Positions 25,239 through 34,552 of a stretch of DNA of 60,350 nt are shown one piece after another. Numbering within the stretch: the stretch's first letter is position 1; each line of letters begins with the position of its first letter. The position numbers and the translations under genes were made by a program. Source of the DNA: Nitrosomonas sp. Nm34 (GTDB lineage: Bacteria > Pseudomonadota > Gammaproteobacteria > Burkholderiales > Nitrosomonadaceae); the NCBI RefSeq assembly GCF_900113925.1, contig NZ_FORD01000020.1:1-60350 (forward strand). The letters run 5' to 3'. Below the pieces are notes generated by a model. It made no database searches and had not been told where the DNA came from. It was given only the letters and a program-made list of their open reading frames with translations.

Positions 25239-26366
25239 TTATAGCTGTTTTCCTGGTTTGCTTTTTATTGAATCCTCAGCGTTTGTTTCAATTTCCGAAT
25301 TGCTATCTTGATGAGCATATTTGCCGACATTAAAATCCTCGCCGAAAATTTGCCAAAATGCGACGAACAAAACAGCAATAAGCGGACCAACGACGAATCC
25401 ATTGATTCCCATTAGCGTAAGCCCGCCCAGCGTCGACAATAAAACCATCCAATCAGGTAATTTGGTATCCCGACCAACCAAAATCGGCCGCAAAACGTTA
25501 TCTGCCAGCCCAATGATAAATACACCATACGCAATTAACACTGTCGCCTCGACCCACTGTGTGATTGTATACAAATAGATTGCAGCTGGCACCCATACCA
25601 GGCCTGCACCAATCACCGGAATCATCGAGAAAATTGCCATAATCACACCCCACAACAACGGAGACGGAATGCCTAAAATCCAGAAAATAAGACCACCTAG
25701 CGTTCCTTGAAGTATAGCAACCAGTAAATTTCCTTTAACTGTAGCTCTAGCAACCCCGGCAATATTTTGGAAAAGCAACCGCTCGCGCTCGTCACCCATT
25801 GGTATGACATGAATGAGCTTTTCAATCAACTGCCGACCATCGCGCAATAGAAAAAACGCAATGTACAACATTAATGCAAGCTTAGTAAAAAAGTTAAAAG
25901 TACCGATACCTAACGCTACCGCATTTTGCGTTAGAAAACTACCAATTCCCACCACTACTTCGGTCGCATTTTCATGCAATGAAGCGATATCGATGTCCAT
26001 CCGTTCAAGAAATTGCTGGATTACCGGAAACGCTTGCCGAATCTGATCGAAATATTGCGCTAGCTGAATCTCACCATTTTCAATACGTTGGTAAAGGGCA
26101 CTACCCTGCTGAAAAAAAGATGTCAACAACAACAAAAAAGGGATAACGACTAAAAATATACAAGCCGTTAGTGTAATTAAAGCGATCAAATTAGGTCGTT
26201 TACCCAATTTTTTTTTCAACCAAATCTGCACTGGATGAAACAGGATTGCAATAATGCAAGCCCATAAAATAGGTGCAAAAAACGGTTTAAGCAGAAATAA
26301 AAAAAGACCCGTAACAAATGTTAGTGCAATCAAGAATGTTTGCCGCTCAAGTATTTTGATCATCAC
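25239..26366 (-). CDS. AI-2E family permease (PerM/YdiK/TqsA type)
   Basis: A 375-residue integral membrane protein. Hydrophobic segments lie at about residues 12-30, 32-50, 60-88, 150-175, 210-232, 235-262, 270-295 and 310-345. The family landmarks are present: FAPILWACIIAILFHPVQIW near the N-terminus, GNLLVAILQGTLGGLIFWIL, and GLADNVLRPILVGRDTKLPD. The hydrophilic tail is acidic then basic. Family members are implicated in autoinducer-2 export or Na+/H+ exchange, so the name does not fix the substrate. Transcribed towards the MscS-like gene (convergent). Confidence 0.9.
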   Translation of the reverse strand: MMIKILERQTFLIALTFVTGLFLFLLKPFFAPILWACIIAILFHPVQIWLKKKLGKRPNLIALITLTACIFLVVIPFLLLLTSFFQQGSALYQRIENGEIQLAQYFDQIRQAFPVIQQFLERMDIDIASLHENATEVVVGIGSFLTQNAVALGIGTFNFFTKLALMLYIAFFLLRDGRQLIEKLIHVIPMGDERERLLFQNIAGVARATVKGNLLVAILQGTLGGLIFWILGIPSPLLWGVIMAIFSMIPVIGAGLVWVPAAIYLYTITQWVEATVLIAYGVFIIGLADNVLRPILVGRDTKLPDWMVLLSTLGGLTLMGINGFVVGPLIAVLFVAFWQIFGEDFNVGKYAHQDSNSEIETNAEDSIKSKPGKQL

Positions 26367-26929
26367 AGAGTCCTCGTTATGTCAACACACTTTGGGAAAA
26401 GTTATCGTGGTGAGAATAACAGCCGAAATACACCTAAATGATTAAAATTTTGCAAAAACAAAAGCCCTCTTCTCACTTATATTAAGAGCCTGAGAAAGCT
26501 ACTATAACTCGATTAATCTACAATCTTGCTTGCTCGCCCGAGAGCGGCCTGGAGCTCAACGATTAGCGAGTGGCGTTCGCCCCCATCTACGCTAGCCTAG
26601 CTATTTTTTCAAATACTTGATTGTGACTTCATAAACTATTTTTATCCATCGTTGTTTTTATTACTTTTTTGGCTTTGGATTATTTTCTTCTTTAATAGAG
26701 AAACTTTAAACTCTGGTTAAGCAGTGATTTTCAATCAATCCTCGTATACTTTTACTTAAAAAATCCCGCACCAGTAGCAGCAAGAAATTCTTCAAGCTGG
26801 ATTTTGGCGATTTCCTGATTATGTGCTGTACCACACAGATTCCCTGGCTATTATGAGCTAAATTAGTGTGAGCACAGCCATTTATTTCATTGTGCACTAA
26901 CATTTCCGGCTACTTATAAAGGAGAAGAC
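26367..26929. other. Divergent intergenic region of about 560 bases
   Basis: Lies between two divergent genes, so both promoters should be here. A 65-codon minus frame (26706-26903) looks non-coding. GGAG precedes the rightward ATG at 26930. Confidence 0.4.
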
Positions 26930-28474
26930 ATGCAAAATATTAGAAATGACTCTTCCGTTTCCATCTGGCAAGCTACCACCACCCTTCCTGCTTTTCCTCC
27001 TCTTGAGAGCGATGTTGAAACGGATGTATGCGTGATAGGTGCCGGTATTGCTGGTCTTACCACAGCCTATCTTCTAACCGAACAAAATCAAAAAGTAATA
27101 CTAATAGATGCCCATTGCATTGGTAGTGGTGAAACCGGGCGTACTACAGCACATTTTTTTCCTCCAGATGAGTGGTATCACAATATCGAAGACCATTTTG
27201 GAGCCGAGCATGCTGCCTTAGTAGCCAATAGCTTTTCTAAAGCAATCGATTTAGTTGAATCCATTATCAAAAAAGAACGAATTGATTGTTCATTCGAGCG
27301 CTTGGATGGCTATTTATATGCCTACTCTGAGAAAGATTTTAAAAATATCGAAAAGGAATTCAATGCCGCACGCAAAGCGGGCGTCGCTGTTCAGAAACTG
27401 GAGCAAGTTCCTGGAATAAGTTTCACTACCGGCCCTTGTATACAATATTCTGACCAGGCCCAGTTCCATCCGCTTAGATATTTGAAGGGATTAACAGAGG
27501 CTCTTGTGCGTAATGCCGGTATCGTTCATTGCGGTACTCGTGCACTAAAGATAGAAGGCGACAAATCAATGCAGATAGTGAGTACGGATGGTGGAAAAAT
27601 TAAAGCCAAATCTGTCGTCGTCGCCACGAATACTCCCTTCAACAATAAATTAGTCATACACACCAAACAAGCCGCGTACAGAACCTATGTAATCGGCGTA
27701 CGTGTTCCTAAGAAAAGTGTGCCGCGCATTCTAATGTGGGATACCGGTGATCCCTATTACTATGTGCGCCTCGAGACACCAGATTCTGAAAACGACTCTG
27801 AAATACTGATTGTGGGCGGGAGGGATCATAAAGTCGGACAAGATGATCATCCTGAGCATCGTTATGACGAAATCGAACAGTGGGTGCGTGAACGCTTTCC
27901 AATGGCTCAATCGGTTGAATATCGATGGTCAGGCGAAATCATGGAATCCGCGGATGGCTTAGCGTTTCTCGGACACAATCCGATGGATGACAACAACGTA
28001 TATGTGATCACAGGGGATTCCGGTAATGGCATGACACATGGCACGCTCGGTGGAATGATTATCACCGATTTGATTATGGGAAGGGATAACCCATGGACTT
28101 CCCTGTACAATCCAGCACGTAAAGCCATTCATGGCATTTCCGACTTTGTTACTGAACAAGCTAATACGCAGGCTCAGTATACCGACTGGTTAAAAGGAGG
28201 CCAGGTAGCCTCTGTTCAAGAGATCCTGGCAGGGCAAGGGGCCATTGTTCAGGATGGCCTCCACAAATGGGCCGTTTATAGGGATGACCGAGGTGAATTG
28301 CATGCGGTATCGGCTGCGTGTACCCATTTAGGATGCGTTGTTCACTTCAATTCCGCAGAACGTTCATGGGATTGCCCTTGCCATGGCTCACGCTTTGATA
28401 CGAATGGTGAAGTATTACATGGCCCTGCTTCAACTCCGCTTGCGCCCGTAGATCTCGAACTCAATAAAACTTAG
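26930..28474 (+). CDS. FAD-dependent oxidoreductase fused to a Rieske [2Fe-2S] domain
   Basis: A 514-residue protein. Residues about 30-390 form a DAO-type flavoprotein: the ADP-binding motif CVIGAGIAGLTTAYLL (G.G..G), the substrate-side GRTTAHF, and GDSGNGMTHGTLGGMI near the FAD end. Residues about 425-510 are a Rieske domain with both cluster-binding motifs, CTHLGCVV and CPCHGSRF (two Cys and two His). The fusion is known in a family near YuaF-like or 'FAD-dependent oxidoreductase/Rieske' proteins of unknown substrate. AAAGGAG precedes the ATG by 6 bases. Internal electron flow from flavin to the iron-sulfur centre is the natural inference. Confidence 0.93.
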   Translation: MQNIRNDSSVSIWQATTTLPAFPPLESDVETDVCVIGAGIAGLTTAYLLTEQNQKVILIDAHCIGSGETGRTTAHFFPPDEWYHNIEDHFGAEHAALVANSFSKAIDLVESIIKKERIDCSFERLDGYLYAYSEKDFKNIEKEFNAARKAGVAVQKLEQVPGISFTTGPCIQYSDQAQFHPLRYLKGLTEALVRNAGIVHCGTRALKIEGDKSMQIVSTDGGKIKAKSVVVATNTPFNNKLVIHTKQAAYRTYVIGVRVPKKSVPRILMWDTGDPYYYVRLETPDSENDSEILIVGGRDHKVGQDDHPEHRYDEIEQWVRERFPMAQSVEYRWSGEIMESADGLAFLGHNPMDDNNVYVITGDSGNGMTHGTLGGMIITDLIMGRDNPWTSLYNPARKAIHGISDFVTEQANTQAQYTDWLKGGQVASVQEILAGQGAIVQDGLHKWAVYRDDRGELHAVSAACTHLGCVVHFNSAERSWDCPCHGSRFDTNGEVLHGPASTPLAPVDLELNKT

Positions 28475-28589
28475 GAGTACAAAGTGGATGGCGAAAAATG
28501 AATTCGTCATAAATTGAGGGAAATGCTGTTAACTGATCTGACCGAGCTGCCCGTCAATTGGACGGTGCTGATAGCAGTGAAATCCAGAG
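28475..28589. other. Short gap, unassigned short frame
   Basis: A 49-codon frame from 28524 (MLLTDLTELPVNWTVLIAVK) looks partly protein-like but lacks a Shine-Dalgarno and runs into the 120-bp repeat. Perhaps a gene fragment. Confidence 0.25.
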
Positions 28590-28708
28590 AAAAACACCGA
28601 ATAAGTTGCCTGAATTTGGCTTTGCTAATTCGAGAATGGAAAGAATATTTATTTTTACTATGCCTCTTAGGAAGTTAGCATGCTTTAATAAGTACTTAAC
28701 TTCCTAAG
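28590..28708 (+). repeat. Diverged ~120-bp repeat, copy 2, ending in a 12-bp inverted repeat
   Basis: Related to 23272-23390. Its right part holds CTTAGGAAGTTA (28666-28677) and its exact complement TAACTTCCTAAG (28697-28708), a strong hairpin that could terminate transcription between the convergent genes, though no T-run follows on either strand. Confidence 0.55.
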
Positions 28709-28736
28709 ACCCAAAACAAATAAATACAACGTAATA

Positions 28737-29027
28737 TTATTTATCAGTCGCATCTCTGACTGTATCTGCCTCATCTTCTAATCTATCAGCCGTATCTTCT
28801 GCTGATTTTCTGATTTGTTTTGCTTGCTCTTCCTTTCTATCAGCTTCTGCCTCACCAGCTTTTTCAGTTGCTTTACGCATTTCTTTGTCTTCCTTGCGAA
28901 TTTGGTCTGCTCTGTCTTCTAATCGATCAGCTTCCCTCTCCGCTCTGTCGCTAGCAGAACAACTAACAGAAGTTAAAACTAATAAAGAAGCGCTGAGTAA
29001 CAGAGTTAATTTATTTGATTTATTCAT
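28737..29027 (-). CDS. Charged coiled-coil envelope protein
   Basis: I chose ATG 29027 because GGAGG lies 7 bases upstream. The 96-residue protein begins with a signal peptide or degenerate lipobox (LTLLLSASLLVLTSVSC). The mature part is almost entirely Glu, Asp, Lys, Arg and Ala in heptad-like repeats (AEREADRLEDRADQIRKEDK). Similar small proteins are often called stress-induced or membrane-associated lipoproteins. Function unknown. Whether Cys22 is lipidated is uncertain because Val and Ser at -2/-1 are not the best lipobox residues. Confidence 0.75.
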   Translation of the reverse strand: MNKSNKLTLLLSASLLVLTSVSCSASDRAEREADRLEDRADQIRKEDKEMRKATEKAGEAEADRKEEQAKQIRKSAEDTADRLEDEADTVRDATDK

Positions 29028-29331
29028 TTCTATGACCTCCAATAATTAAGTTAATGATTTTTATCCTTTTGAAGGATTTAATTTCATCATTCCACTGCTT
29101 CAATAGCTTATCCAATATAGTGAGTAATTCAATACGTACAAACACGTAGGGTCTTGTTGACATTTCATAGAGATAATCCGCCTATCTAATTTCTATCAGG
29201 CACGGCATCATGTTTTCGTCATTTCTCTTTAGTTTGTCATACCGTGTGATTACTACTCGATATTATCGGCTTCAATATTGGAGCGGACGCAAGCGCTGCC
29301 AGTGCGCTACTTCGTTCCATTGAGGAAGGTT
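29028..29331. other. Gap with possible IS debris
   Basis: Contains GGGTCTTGTTGACATTTC near 29147, which resembles an IS5-type terminus, and a patch (29265-29320) that looks like a damaged coding fragment. Not assignable. Confidence 0.3.
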
Positions 29332-29431
29332 ATTCCATTTTTAAACCAAAAATCACATTGTCGGCATCACCTTACCGTATGATTGATACTGTCTGCGGCT
29401 CGTCTTCGCGCCATTTTTGATTTAGAAATGG
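29332..29431 (+). repeat. PEE, copy C
   Basis: ATTCCATTTTTAAACCAAAA and TTTTGATTTAGAAATGG; the right arm ends one base earlier than in other copies. Confidence 0.85.
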
Positions 29432-29721
29432 CGTTAAATGTGTGCAGATACTTCAGAGAAACGCTCCTTTATAGCAGGGGAAAAATTCACTTTTTAGCAG
29501 AAAAATCGGGCAAAGCTGTCATCTGAAATTTTCCTCTGCCATAGCAAAATTTTAAGGGTGGTGCAGAGGCCACTAAATGAAAAAGGGAACGCTGCCTGTT
29601 TTTATTGTATTTATGCATAAAAAGAATAATATGGCGTTAGAATCCTTTTGTAATATTCTTTCAATCAGCGTGCAATGCATGAGAAGTATCATGAACTGGC
29701 ACTATCGGAAAGGAGATTGTT

Positions 29722-30600
29722 ATGATAAATGAGAACTTCGAGCAGATGGATAGCTGGACAAGTGAGGAAGTCGCCAAATTCAAAGGAGCAGCTAAGTTAA
29801 AAGAGATCCAGCCGAGGGAAAAAGCAATAGGTTTTCTGGTAAAAACAGCTGCCAAGAAGCCTGGCAGGGTCATCGCTGAGGGAGACTCATGGTTCGATTA
29901 CTTGCCGGGCACTGACCTTATCGACTGTCTTAAGAACCATTATGATTACGATATCGAGAATTATGCTAAGGCTGGCGATACCTTGGAAAACATGATTTTC
30001 GGCACCGGAATCAACAAACACTTCCAGCGGGTTGCTCCGCAGATTGAGACCGTACTGCGCCGGATAAAAGAAGTGCAACCGAAAGTGTTTCTGTTCTCGG
30101 GAGGGGGCAACGATGTGGCCGGTGACGAGTTCGAGTCGTATCTGAACCACAAGAATAGCGGTTTATCTGCCTTACGGAAAGATTTCGTCGAAAACATGAT
30201 TAACATCGTATTTCGTCAATACTTCACAGAGCTTATCAAGCGGGTGGCTGCCGTATCACCAGCCACGCAGATAGTGGCCCATGGTTATGGCCACACGTTT
30301 CCAACGGGAGAAAGTGTTGATTTCCTGTTTTTCACCTTTGCAGGGCCGTGGTTGCGGCCGGCACTTGCAAGAAAAGGGATCTTCGAGGCTACTGAACAGC
30401 AAAATCTCGTGTTTGAGCTTATTGATAAATACAACGAGATGCTGCGAGAGATGACGCATGTTCACGCCAACTTCCACCATATTGATCTGCGCCCTATTCT
30501 CAATCCTGCAAGTGACTGGGCAAACGAGCTTCATTTGAAGAATAGCGCTTATGCACGCTCGGCTGCACAAATTCACGATAAAATACAATCCTTGCTCTAG
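29722..30600 (+). CDS. SGNH/GDSL-type hydrolase
   Basis: A 292-residue protein, AAAGGAG 5 bases before the ATG. The three SGNH blocks are visible: GDSWFDY (nucleophile Ser at about residue 55), GGGNDVAGDE (block III, Gly-Asn), and DWANELHLKNSAYA (Asp and His of block V) near the C-terminus. There is no signal peptide, so it is probably cytoplasmic. The family hydrolyses esters of lipids or acyl-sugars; the substrate is not predictable. GC-richer than the surrounding gaps. Confidence 0.85.
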   Translation: MINENFEQMDSWTSEEVAKFKGAAKLKEIQPREKAIGFLVKTAAKKPGRVIAEGDSWFDYLPGTDLIDCLKNHYDYDIENYAKAGDTLENMIFGTGINKHFQRVAPQIETVLRRIKEVQPKVFLFSGGGNDVAGDEFESYLNHKNSGLSALRKDFVENMINIVFRQYFTELIKRVAAVSPATQIVAHGYGHTFPTGESVDFLFFTFAGPWLRPALARKGIFEATEQQNLVFELIDKYNEMLREMTHVHANFHHIDLRPILNPASDWANELHLKNSAYARSAAQIHDKIQSLL

Positions 30601-30733
30601 CCATCGTGGTAGACAATGATGAAAGATTATCGAAATGGAGAGTTAGGAGGTGGAATAATCAGAGGCATTGTTGGTTGCCTTGTCTTATCCGAAATTAAAC
30701 GTGTCTCACGATAGCAATCGATAATGATCGATT

Positions 30734-30836
30734 ATTCCATTTCTAAATCAAAACTGATTCTGTCGGCTTCACCTTGCCGTATGATGGATACTGTCTGCGG
30801 TTCGCCTTTGCGTCATGTTTGATTGAGAAGTGGAAT
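30734..30836 (+). repeat. PEE, copy D
   Basis: ATTCCATTTCTAAATCAAAA and TTTGATTGAGAAGTGGAAT. It lies between two co-oriented genes (SGNH, NUDIX). Confidence 0.85.
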
Positions 30837-30942
30837 GATGTACTGCTTCACTAGCGCATCAATACGCAACATGCTCCTGCTCTTCCCGCATTTTCATTCT
30901 GAATAATAAATGTTAGATTGTCCGATTTATTCGGAGAATCAT

Positions 30943-31392
30943 ATGCCCCGGCCGGTTACTCCATCGCTTGCCAGCGATATCATTATCGAACTTATCCATT
31001 ATCCCAATCGTCCCATTGTCTTGATCGAGCGCGCTCATCTTCCCTATGGCTGGGCCATTCCTGGAGGGTTTGTCGATGTCGGTGAAATGATGGAGCAAGC
31101 AGCGGTGCGAGAAGCGCGAGAGGAAGTTAGCTTAGATATAAAGTTGATCGCTTTACTCGGTCTTTATTCTGATCCAAGCCGGGACAGTCGTGGACATACT
31201 GTAACAGCAGTTTATGTGGCCGAGGCTTGTGGTGCCCCAGTGGCAGACGACGATGCCAAAAATTGTCAGATATTCAGTGTAGATAATTTGCCCCAGCTTT
31301 TGGCTTTCGACCATAGTCTGGTACTCTCCGATTACCTTAATTTTCGTTCGACTGGAAAAGTGGCACCACTACGCGGTGTTTTTAAAATTTAA
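30943..31392 (+). CDS. NUDIX hydrolase
   Basis: ATG 30943 with TCGGAG 6 bases upstream is preferred; an in-frame ATG at 30910 adds 11 residues. The Nudix box is complete: GGFVDVGEMMEQAAVREARE then EV (G-x5-E-x7-REuxEE). The residues before it (GWAIPGG) and the loop after it (GLYSDPSRDSRGHTVTAVYV) resemble ADP-ribose/ADP-sugar and Ap4A-type Nudix enzymes. The function is cleavage of a nucleoside diphosphate derivative using Mg2+; the substrate is unproven. Confidence 0.92.
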   Translation: MPRPVTPSLASDIIIELIHYPNRPIVLIERAHLPYGWAIPGGFVDVGEMMEQAAVREAREEVSLDIKLIALLGLYSDPSRDSRGHTVTAVYVAEACGAPVADDDAKNCQIFSVDNLPQLLAFDHSLVLSDYLNFRSTGKVAPLRGVFKI

Positions 31393-31407
31393 AGTATCCC
31401 TATCGCT

Positions 31408-31478
31408 TCAAAATTAGGTTTTCATCATCCTTCACTCAGTCTTCGCCCAATAGGGAAGGTATTGATGCCTAATTTTGA
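31408..31478. repeat. Eleven-bp inverted repeat pair
   Basis: TCAAAATTAGG (31408-31418) and CCTAATTTTGA (31468-31478) are exact complements 49 bases apart, directly after the NUDIX gene. Possibly a small mobile-element footprint or a cruciform. Confidence 0.45.
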
Positions 31479-31490
31479 GGTACGAGGTGT

Positions 31491-31595
31491 ATGCCTGACA
31501 AAAAGTCGCTTTTAATCATTGCATCGCTTGTGCAACCGTTCATTACTTCAGCAATGATCACTGCGCTTACTCTGCCATACGTAGCTAATCCCTAA
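31491..31595 (+). CDS. Possible 34-residue hydrophobic peptide
   Basis: [20 protein letters not shown] and [14 protein letters not shown]: one membrane-length hydrophobic stretch after a basic N-terminus. A weak GAGGT lies 6 bases upstream. It overlaps the end of yajQ on the other strand by 11 bases. Unproven; no family known to me. Confidence 0.25.
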   Translation: MPDKKSLLIIASLVQPFITSAMITALTLPYVANP

Positions 31596-32073
31596 AATTC
31601 TGATATTGCAGTGGAAAGTCTGTAACAGATTTTTTAACAAATGCAATACAGTCCTGCAAGTCATCACGATTCTTGCCCGTAACACGCACGGATTCGCCCT
31701 GGATGCTTGCTTGTACCTTTAGCTTGCTTTCTTTGATCAGCTTGACGATCTTTTTCGCCAGTTCAGTTTCCACTCCTACTTTCACAGTGCAGGAACGCTT
31801 CACTTTGTTGCCACTGACCTTCTCGATCTTGTCCTTGATATCAAGGGAGCGGATATCTACGCCACGTTTGCTCAACTTGGAAGTGAGAATGTCTTGCACC
31901 TGGCCCAGCTGGAATTCATTGTCAGCATACATGGTAAGTTCCATTTCGGCCTGTTCCACGCGCGCGTCTGACCCTTTGAAGTCAAAGCGTGTAGTGACTT
32001 CTTTGTTGGTTTGTTCGGCTGCGTTCTTGACTTCGGTTTTATCTACTTCGGATACGATATCAAAAGACGGCAT
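31585..32073 (-). CDS. yajQ: YajQ family nucleotide-binding protein
   Basis: A 162-residue protein matching YajQ throughout: [60 protein letters not shown], and [11 protein letters not shown] at the C-terminus. Xanthomonas and Pseudomonas homologues bind cyclic di-GMP and act as co-regulators; E. coli YajQ binds nucleic acid in vitro. AAGGAG precedes the ATG. It converges with the NUDIX gene; upstream lies PEE copy E. Confidence 0.97.
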   Translation of the reverse strand: MPSFDIVSEVDKTEVKNAAEQTNKEVTTRFDFKGSDARVEQAEMELTMYADNEFQLGQVQDILTSKLSKRGVDIRSLDIKDKIEKVSGNKVKRSCTVKVGVETELAKKIVKLIKESKLKVQASIQGESVRVTGKNRDDLQDCIAFVKKSVTDFPLQYQNFRD

Positions 32074-32115
32074 GTTTACTCCTTATAACAGCAAGAAAAC
32101 AGACAAATTAACTTA

Positions 32116-32219
32116 ATTCCATTTCTAAATCAAAACTGATTTTTGTCGGCTTCACCTTGTCGTATGGTTGAAACTGTCTGCAGCTCGCCTTCGCGTGATT
32201 TTCGATTTAGAAATGGAAT
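32116..32219 (+). repeat. PEE, copy E
   Basis: ATTCCATTTCTAAATCAAAA and TTTCGATTTAGAAATGGAAT; nearly perfect arms. It lies 43 bases upstream of yajQ, so within its leader or promoter region. Confidence 0.9.
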
Positions 32220-32597
32220 AAACACTGCGGCTGCGCGGGGTGAAGCATGAGGTGACTCAGGTAACAAGGCTGGGTGCAATAAGGTCGCAGGGGCGCTCCC
32301 TGCAACAACGCTTTCGCGCCTGGAGCGGCCCATATTATACCGGCGTGGTGGCTTAATATTCGGCTGAATGAGAAATTTCCAAAGAGGCCTCTATATGTCA
32401 TGGGCTTAACTCTCCAATTAAGCGATCAATTGCAATTTTAGGATAATTAGGAATCAGCGTCCTCATTACCTGATCTTGAGAAAGCGGTGCTACACCCTTT
32501 TATTCAATTCATGCATGAAAAAAATAATATAGTAAGTTTTATAAGATATGGAGATTATGTTGTCATGTGCATGTTCTTATATGCGGCCCTACTACCA
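32220..32597. other. Gap with a short coding-like remnant
   Basis: The minus frame at about 32404-32500 reads GVAPLSQDQVMRTLIPNYPK, protein-like but with a stop before it and no start; a possible gene tail. The GC-rich part 32230-32340 shows nothing definable. Confidence 0.3.
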
Positions 32598-33116
32598 TTA
32601 GTCACACCACTCGAATTTCAGGATTTTACATCGTAGTTCTGACTGCGATGGGCTTGTGCCCATTTGGTTAGCGAACTGTTGTATAGCAGTTTTACAATTT
32701 TCTAGTGCCATGTGCTCTGCTTGCTCTCTATCTGGTGCGCGCGCTAATCCATGCACTCCAATCAAGCTGTATCCCTGGTTTGCTCTACAATACTGGTGGC
32801 CACAATAATAGTTAGGAAAATAGTCAAGCACCCATTGGCAGCAGCTTCCCCATCCTTCCCGGGGAGGGCTTAAAACATCATATAGAGGTACAGCCAGCAC
32901 CGTGGCAAATCCCTTGTCGTTGAACCCAGTCTTGTCAACGACATCGCCTTGCACGACTTCACCACGATTATCAAGATAGCTAATTACGGTATTTGGCTGC
33001 GGATGCTTAGAACTACAGAGATCAGCCTCATATTGTGCCCGTAGTTTTTCTTGATGCGTTGCACAACCCACTAGGATACTAACTGAAAGTGCGAAAAATA
33101 CCAGCGGTAGTTTCAT
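32598..33116 (-). CDS. Lipoprotein, hypothetical
   Basis: A 172-residue protein with a clear lipoprotein signal (MKLPLVFFALSVSILVGCAT; lipobox LVGC, Cys18). The mature part contains many cysteines (CSSKH, GSCCQWV, NYYCGHQYCRA, ENCKTA, LRCKILKFEWCD), which suggests disulfides in the periplasm. A GYSLIGVHGLARAPDREQAE segment resembles no family I can name. Leftward, monocistronic. Confidence 0.75.
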   Translation of the reverse strand: MKLPLVFFALSVSILVGCATHQEKLRAQYEADLCSSKHPQPNTVISYLDNRGEVVQGDVVDKTGFNDKGFATVLAVPLYDVLSPPREGWGSCCQWVLDYFPNYYCGHQYCRANQGYSLIGVHGLARAPDREQAEHMALENCKTAIQQFANQMGTSPSQSELRCKILKFEWCD

Positions 33117-33356
33117 TTTTAATTATTACAATTTAGTTTGTGGTTAAATTAGCTGAAGCAGAAATCAGAGAATAAATCTTTTAAGCAAATAAATCATTGG
33201 CATTATTTAAAATTTGCGCGAGTAAATTAAACCCTATCATGTAATCTCTTTTAATAAAAGCTTCTTCAATAATGGAAATGATACGCTAAATAGAACCATT
33301 CTCATCGCTGTTGCTCATAACAAGTTTCCGTTACTGGATTAGCCTGGTTATAACGT

Positions 33357-33391
33357 TTATCCACAATTTCCGTGGATAAGGTTGTGAATAA
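33357..33391. promoter_or_regulatory. Cluster of three DnaA-box-like 9-mers
   Basis: TTATCCACA (33357-33365, +), its near-complement CGTGGATAA (33371-33379) and TGTGAATAA (33383-33391, i.e. TTATTCACA on minus) fall in 35 bases. The first two form an 8-bp inverted repeat with a 6-base spacer. Could be a DnaA binding site or merely a hairpin. Confidence 0.45.
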
Positions 33392-33554
33392 TTGCTGTAT
33401 GTTGAAGAAGAGCCATGTTTATTCAGGACGCTGCAAAAAGATGCAGATCGGATGTTTTTACCACATTAGCGTTAGTGAGTCTAAGGATCGAGACTGCTTT
33501 GTCAGCCAAAGTGACAGCTGTATTAATACTTTTCCCAGCTTGAATAATCACGTT

Positions 33555-33655
33555 ATTTCATTTCTAAATCAAAACAGACTTTGTTGGCTTCACCTTGCGT
33601 ATGATTGATACTGTCGCGACTCGCCTTTGCATCATTTTTGATTTGGAAATGAAAT
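33555..33655 (+). repeat. PEE, copy F
   Basis: ATTTCATTTCTAAATCAAAA and TTTTGATTTGGAAATGAAAT. Both arms carry the same C to T / G to A change in the outer five bases, preserving pairing. Confidence 0.85.
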
Positions 33656-33888
33656 GACTACATGGTTTTTGTGGGGGTATAGTGATAGTTGCCGCTGGCG
33701 TACATCGCAGCCAAAGCAGCTTAATCGTATTTGCTGATAAATATTTTTACTTAACCTGGCTACTAGCAATGAGTGTAGGCGAAAATAGTCACTCTCCAGT
33801 AATCATTGTTGTGCCAACAGTTGAAAATGCCTGACAATGAGGTTTAATCAATGCACTCTATTATTTTAACAATAGACGAATCTAACAG
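33656..33888. other. Short gap after PEE copy F
   Basis: No gene or structure that I can support. Confidence 0.4.
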
Positions 33889-34368
33889 TTACTCGCATTG
33901 AGTAAAAGTAGCTTCTCCATTGAATGTTTGCTGAGGGTCATCCTCACTGGCGCGCAGAAGGAAGATGCCATTCAAAGTATTTGCATCCAGGATGAGATGA
34001 TAAGTGCCCGACCATAGTCTTTTTTGTGCAGAATCTGGAACATTTTCTGCTTCTGAGGCATGAAGCGAAATCTCGATCTTATCACTTACTGTCGTGCTTG
34101 AACCGGTTACCAGCCGCGTATGGTGTTGAAATGGTGGGGTGGTAAGGATATCGAAACTGGCTGTTCCTGAGACTAAACGATTCTTGTTTTTTTTTCTGTG
34201 ATTCGCTTCCTGATTCGCTTGCTCATTAAAGTCAAAAAGTTGCAACTGCGTGTCACCATGCCCTGGCATTGCGGTATTCAACAACCAGCAATAAGGAGCA
34301 GAGTCAGCCTGTGCCACTGAAGCCAAGCTAAAGATACTCACCAAAAGTAAATGATTAATAGTTTTCAT
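33889..34368 (-). CDS. Secreted hypothetical protein
   Basis: A 159-residue protein with a signal peptide (MKTINHLLLVSIFSLASVAQ, cleavage after AQA). The mature protein is about 138 residues, beta-rich, with only two Cys (PYCWLLN and the final TQCE), which could form a disulfide joining the ends. A basic patch (HRKKNKNR) is at about residue 58. Not a family I recognise. The frame starts with ATG at 34368. Confidence 0.65.
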   Translation of the reverse strand: MKTINHLLLVSIFSLASVAQADSAPYCWLLNTAMPGHGDTQLQLFDFNEQANQEANHRKKNKNRLVSGTASFDILTTPPFQHHTRLVTGSSTTVSDKIEISLHASEAENVPDSAQKRLWSGTYHLILDANTLNGIFLLRASEDDPQQTFNGEATFTQCE

Positions 34369-34449
34369 GAGACCTCTTAAAGCAGTATTAATATTTAGCA
34401 GTTAAATAAAGCTGTAACTGCTAAATTAATAGCACTTGGTGCATAAGTA

Positions 34450-34552
34450 ATTCTATTTCTAAATCAAAACTGACATTGCCAGCTTTACGTTGCCGTATGA
34501 GTGATACTGTCGGCGGCTCGCCTTTGCGTCATGTTTGATTTGGAAATGGAAT
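34450..34552 (+). repeat. PEE, copy G
   Basis: ATTCTATTTCTAAATCAAAA and GTTTGATTTGGAAATGGAAT. Upstream of the leftward secreted protein gene. Confidence 0.85.
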
